NCBI GenBank assembly: GCA_963575745.1
Contig: CAUYUJ010018338.1
Coordinates: 2,501-55,000 of the forward strand
Length of the DNA: 52,500 bases
Direction of reading: 5' to 3'
Origin: Prorocentrum cordatum
Taxonomy: Eukaryota > Sar > Dinophyceae > Prorocentrales > Prorocentraceae
Shown: in pieces, positions 49,085 to 52,500 of the stretch
Numbering within the stretch: position 1 is the stretch's first letter
Layout: the number at the start of each line of letters is the position of its first letter
Made by a program: the position numbers and the translations under genes
Notes under the pieces: generated by a model
Told to the model about the DNA's origin: nothing
The model's database searches: none
The model's input: the letters and a program-made list of their open reading frames with translations, nothing else

Positions 49085-50477
49085 TTGCACTTGCAGCTTT
49101 CCCCGCCGAAGCCGCAGAGGAGAGAGCTCGTGGCGATGCGGGCGCGACGATCGGTGCTGACGACGTCGCTGCAGTCTCGAAGGAACGCCTCCGAGATGAG
49201 GAACAATATATCTTGGCACAAATCAACCTACCTGGCGAGCCGAAAGAGAAGGAACGCGCGGTTGCAGATCACCCCGCCCCGCATGAGGATCGCCATTAGA
49301 CGACTGCACATGCAGTTTGGTCATGTGCCTTATCGTGCTCTCGCACAACTATTGAGAATCTCCAAGATATCATCGGACTACATTGAAGCCGCCAAGCACT
49401 ATCGATGTGAATCTTGCGGACACCACAGACCGCGAGCTCATGCGCACCAGGTTGCCTTGCCCAAGAAGTTCTGCTTCAACCGTGAAATCGGTATCGACTG
49501 TCCAGAGGTGAAGGGAGAACGCCACGCCTTCTTGAACATAGTGTGCCAGGGTGCAACATTTCAGCGTGTGACCTTTGTCAATCAGGGATCTGGCGCGCCA
49601 TCTTCGAGAGCATGTCTCACTGCGCTTCAGCAGCGCTGGTGATCATGTGCAGGCCAGCCCAAAAGAATTGTGCTCGATCGTGGACAGCACAACAGGGGGA
49701 ATGTCTCTGTAATGGGTTAAGAGTCAAGGGATCGACCTCCGCGACGCCGGAGTCGAGTCTCCCGAGCAGATAGGCCGCGCCGAGAGACATGGTGGACTTT
49801 GGAAGAACTGTTTCTTTCGAGAGGTGGTGCGCGACAAGAATGTTTCCCGGCTCGATGAAGTCATCTCGCTGCAGCAGAAACCGGCCAAGCGAAGACCGAG
49901 ATGTCGCGAGTTGGCGGATTTGCGCCTGCTCAGTGGGAGCTCGTAAAGATGCCTCGTGTCACGAGTCCCAGGGAGTCAATTCGACGACGAGGGGGCTCTC
50001 GACTTAGGAGTGCTTGCGAATGTTGCACAGGACATGGCCGACGAGTTTTCTCGCCGGCTGCCATCCGGGCGTCTGCCAGAAAATCATTCGCAGAAGGCGA
50101 CGTCGGGAGTGGGGCGGCAAGGGCCGCTCTCCGAAAGGCAACGCCACCAGCTGGATAATATCAGGAAGGTGATGCAGCATGCTTTCGCAAGAGGCCGACC
50201 GATGGCGAGTGTGCCGCTAATTGGAGCACTGGTTCGTATCGTTGGACTCGATGGCAAGAACGCATGGGTTATCGCTGAGGGTGTGCCTGTCTGCGCGGCT
50301 GTCGACAGGCTTCGACCGTGCGTTGCGGTGGAAGCGTTGCGGTCGAAGCGTTGGCTTACCAATCTCTGTCTAAGCGCCATTGCGGTAGTGTTGAGAGGTA
50401 ATTATGCGCCTGCAGACGGTCAACGGCAGTCACTCGTGGGCGAGCGACGTGAACTGCCAGAACCACGGGGGCAATAG
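49085..50477 (+). pseudogene. Copia integrase remnant
   Basis: Frame 2: RRLHMQFGHVPYRALAQLLR with HYRCESCGHH is the HHCC zinc finger. KKFCFNREIGIDCPEVKGER supplies the first Asp, and HAFLNIVCQGATFQRV follows. After a TGA at 49,640 the core continues in other frames. RIVLDRGQHNRG (about 49,660) holds the second Asp; SPEQIGRAERHGGLWKNCFF (about 49,755-49,815) holds the Glu; VRDKNVSRLDEVISLQQKP and VPGSQFDDEGALDLGVLANV follow. The C-terminal part (MQHAFARGRPMASVPLIGAL, AWVIAEGVPVCAAVDRLRPC) ends at 50,477. Catalytic acids are recognisable but spread over three frames, so it is not translatable as one protein. Confidence 0.8.
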
Positions 50478-50498
50478 CATTCTGCGCACGAACATCTC

Positions 50499-52394
50499 AT
50501 GGCGACGGAAGAGCTGCCGGGGATCCCAGATGACCCTGAGTTCATAAAGGAAGCATTTCGCCAAATGGAAGAGGATGAACTGTCAGATGGAATGATCGTT
50601 CCTGTGCCGCCCGCGTCGAGGTCGTCACTGGTGACTCGAACGCCCCCTCAGAAGTCGATGCTAGACGACGCCCCGCGCGGTATGCAGAGTCGTAACGAAG
50701 TGATGCGCAGAGGGGGTCGAAAGTGCCGATGGTAGTGCGGGAAGGGTTTCCGTTTCTGTGTCGAAGCCAGCCCCCGAGCCAGCGAACCCACTGCTTGAGG
50801 CCGCGCGCAGGGCAGCAGGGCAGGAACATCGGGGCGAGGGAGGCATGGGCCTTCCAGCTTGTAGAGAAGCTTCACTCGCTGTTAAGCTACATGACTCGCT
50901 TGTCGGATTCTTCAATGAACGCGCCGTTCATAGGCCGCAATCTAAGAAGAAGCTAAAGAGTGCAAAGAATTTGGTATGCCATCGGGAATCTGAGCACGTT
51001 GAATGCGGCTTGCGACTGGCAGGGCAAGACGAATGGGGAACATGGCGGAAGTTCAACGCCGCCGTGCCGTTTGATTCAGTGGAATTGCACAATCTCCTCG
51101 ACGAAGGTTACCGACTGGTACTTGCGCAGAGGATTGATACTGACAAGGATGGACATCTCCGTGGACCAGGTGGGCCCATGGTTGCGCCGCAGTACAAGAG
51201 TATATTTGTCGTGCGTGGAGATCTGGGAGAGTCGCTGGGTGTCCGCGCGGATTCGCCAACGTGCGAACTCGAAGGTCTAAGGTTGATCGTATCATGGGCG
51301 CCGGTGCGAAGACGGCGCTCAAGTGCGCCGACAGTGCATCTGCGCACTTCCAGGGGCAGGAACTTGGCCGCCTCATGCTGCTCAAGCCACCGCCCGACGG
51401 ACTCGGAGTGCCAGATGGTGGAGCACTGATCGCGCGCATGCTCGCCTATGGCACGCGCGGCGCAGGAGGAGGCTTGCGGGGGAGATTCGCAGAAGGTTTG
51501 AAACTCATGGTCTGAAGGGGATTTGTGTCATGCCTGCTTTGTTCAGCATTCGCATGCCAAGATCAAGATCACGTGCACGTTGCGTGCACGCGTGGATGAC
51601 ATACTGTGGGCTGCAGATGATGCGTGTCAGAGAATCGCCGATTCGGTATTCGCAGAGTTTGATATTAGCGAGATCATGTCGGATGATGTTTCGTCGTTGC
51701 GGTTTAGAAGTTGTTCAAGATAGAGATTCCACGGCAAGTGTCGCGACCGGGGGCAATATTGGGAATTTCGAGGTTGTATCCTATCTTAAAGGCAGCGCCC
51801 GCGCGAGAGCATGTTAATGAGGGCGAGACAGCGCCGCTTAGATCGGTCGCAAGTGCTTCGTCATGGGTTACGCGCCAGTGCATGCCTGAGCTATTGTATC
51901 GCGCGAGCAGACTGCAGACCGCAGTGCGTCACGCTGAGGTACTCCACCCCAGACGAGCCAACCGGCTCAGTCCGCTGACTGCGTGTTCGTATTCAAAGGT
52001 GGAGCTGTTAAGTGGAATCAAGATATGATCTGGCGCCAGCTGGGCAGGGGGAGAGGACGCTGCCATGGGTAGAATCGAGCCTCTCAGGTCACAGAGGGAT
52101 AGGTTCAATGGGTTCGCAGGTCATGGATTCATCTTGGGGAACAGTGATAATGTTCACCCTATATGTATATGTAGTAAAGGTATCAAACGAATATGTAAGT
52201 CTACACTACAAGAAGGGACCCGGGCTTGTTTATGGGGTGCAGAGTCTGGTGCGCGCATGCGCGCCGCCAGCGCAGATGCGCGTGGGATGCTTGGCGCAGG
52301 ACAGACAGTGCCAACCGACTGGGAAGACAAACCAGCCATCTGGATGAGACAGTATGAATTACGGATTGTTAAAACCTTGAGGAACATCTCGTAG
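50499..52394 (+). pseudogene. Copia RT and RNase H remnant
   Basis: An acidic linker (DDPEFIKEAFRQMEEDELSD) leads to RT: DEWGTWRKFNAAVPFDSVEL, TDKDGHLRGPGGPMVAPQYK and GDLGESLGVRADSPTCELEG in frame 1. Then CADSASAHFQGQELGRLMLL and YGTRGAGGGLRGRF follow in frame 3. RARVDDILWAADDACQRIAD (about 51,585-51,645) is motif C with both Asp residues. LRSVASASSWVTRQCMPELL continues the thumb. FKGGAVKWNQDMIWRQ leads into RNase H (EPLRSQRDRFNGFAGHGFIL, IKRICKSTLQEGTRACLWGA), ending in a TAG at 52,392-52,394. At least four frame changes. The last ~100 bp of the window show no further motif. Confidence 0.8.
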
Positions 52395-52500
52395 CACCAA
52401 CTATGGGCAGGACAAAGAATTAGCGCTTGAGTAACGATTTGAGTAGCTTAAGACAGTATGTTTTGATTATTGGAACGGAAGAAGTAGATAGTATACATCC

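Larger units (their letters stand above)
46243..52500 (+). mobile_element. Third copia element, degenerate, cut by the window edge
   Basis: Successive coding remnants on + give a RapZ-like domain (46.8-47.1 kb), unknown/proline-rich regions, integrase (49.2-50.4 kb), RT (50.9-51.95 kb) and RNase H (52.0-52.4 kb). Integrase before RT identifies Ty1/copia. Frames shift repeatedly and stops occur, so it is inactive. No LTR was identified on the left, and the right end is outside the window. The integrase and RT wording differs clearly from the intact element at 12.8-22.9 kb, so they are different families. Confidence 0.75.

Overview
The window looks like nuclear DNA of a dinoflagellate. Three things point there: GC-rich coding blocks on the + strand, Ty1/copia and LINE polyproteins of the kind typical of dinoflagellate genomes, and sequences resembling the dinoflagellate trans-spliced leader (SL). 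The host species cannot be fixed from the sequence. No host housekeeping gene, rRNA or tRNA was recognised. Essentially all coding sequence is mobile-element derived, and the rest is satellite and microsatellite DNA.

Layout. 1-3.3 kb: microsatellite and diverged duplicated non-coding repeats. 3.6-5.0 kb: 5'-truncated LINE with a restriction-like endonuclease (RLE) tail. 5.7-10.2 kb: decayed APE-type LINE (ORF1, endonuclease, RT with a lost catalytic box), with a ~315-bp tandem duplication between its ORFs. 10.2-12.5 kb: simple repeats, a (GTC)n tract and an 18-bp minisatellite. 12,779-22,922: a complete Ty1/copia LTR retrotransposon with identical 143-bp LTRs, PBS, gag-protease, an extra central ORF and an intact pol (methyltransferase-like domain, integrase, RT, RNase H). 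22.9-29.0 kb: satellite zone with a 77-bp satellite in two blocks, 152-bp, ~56-bp and 16-bp repeats, a 1.6-kb A-N-K triplet tract, and an inverted relative of the 18-bp minisatellite. 29.0-30.5 kb: 5' part of a second, degenerate copia element. 30.5-34.2 kb: GGA arrays and low-complexity DNA. 34.2-41.9 kb: two decayed same-strand coding units of unknown family. The first has a weak resemblance to hAT-type transposases. The second is cut by three different inverted-repeat insertions. 42-45 kb: more MITE relatives and minisatellites. 45-52.5 kb: a third copia element, degenerate and running off the right edge, with a RapZ C-terminal-like domain upstream of integrase, RT and RNase H.

The intact copia element is the most informative object. 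Its LTRs carry an SL-like 22-mer. A second SL-like sequence sits 74 bp upstream of the central ORF. A pyrimidine-rich stretch ending in CAG lies just upstream of pol, and the first ATG after it is in the pol frame. My reading, which is inference, is that the element uses host SL trans-splicing to express separate cistrons, and may use the leader as part of the LTR repeat needed for reverse transcription.

All domain calls rest on motif reading by eye; no database search was possible.
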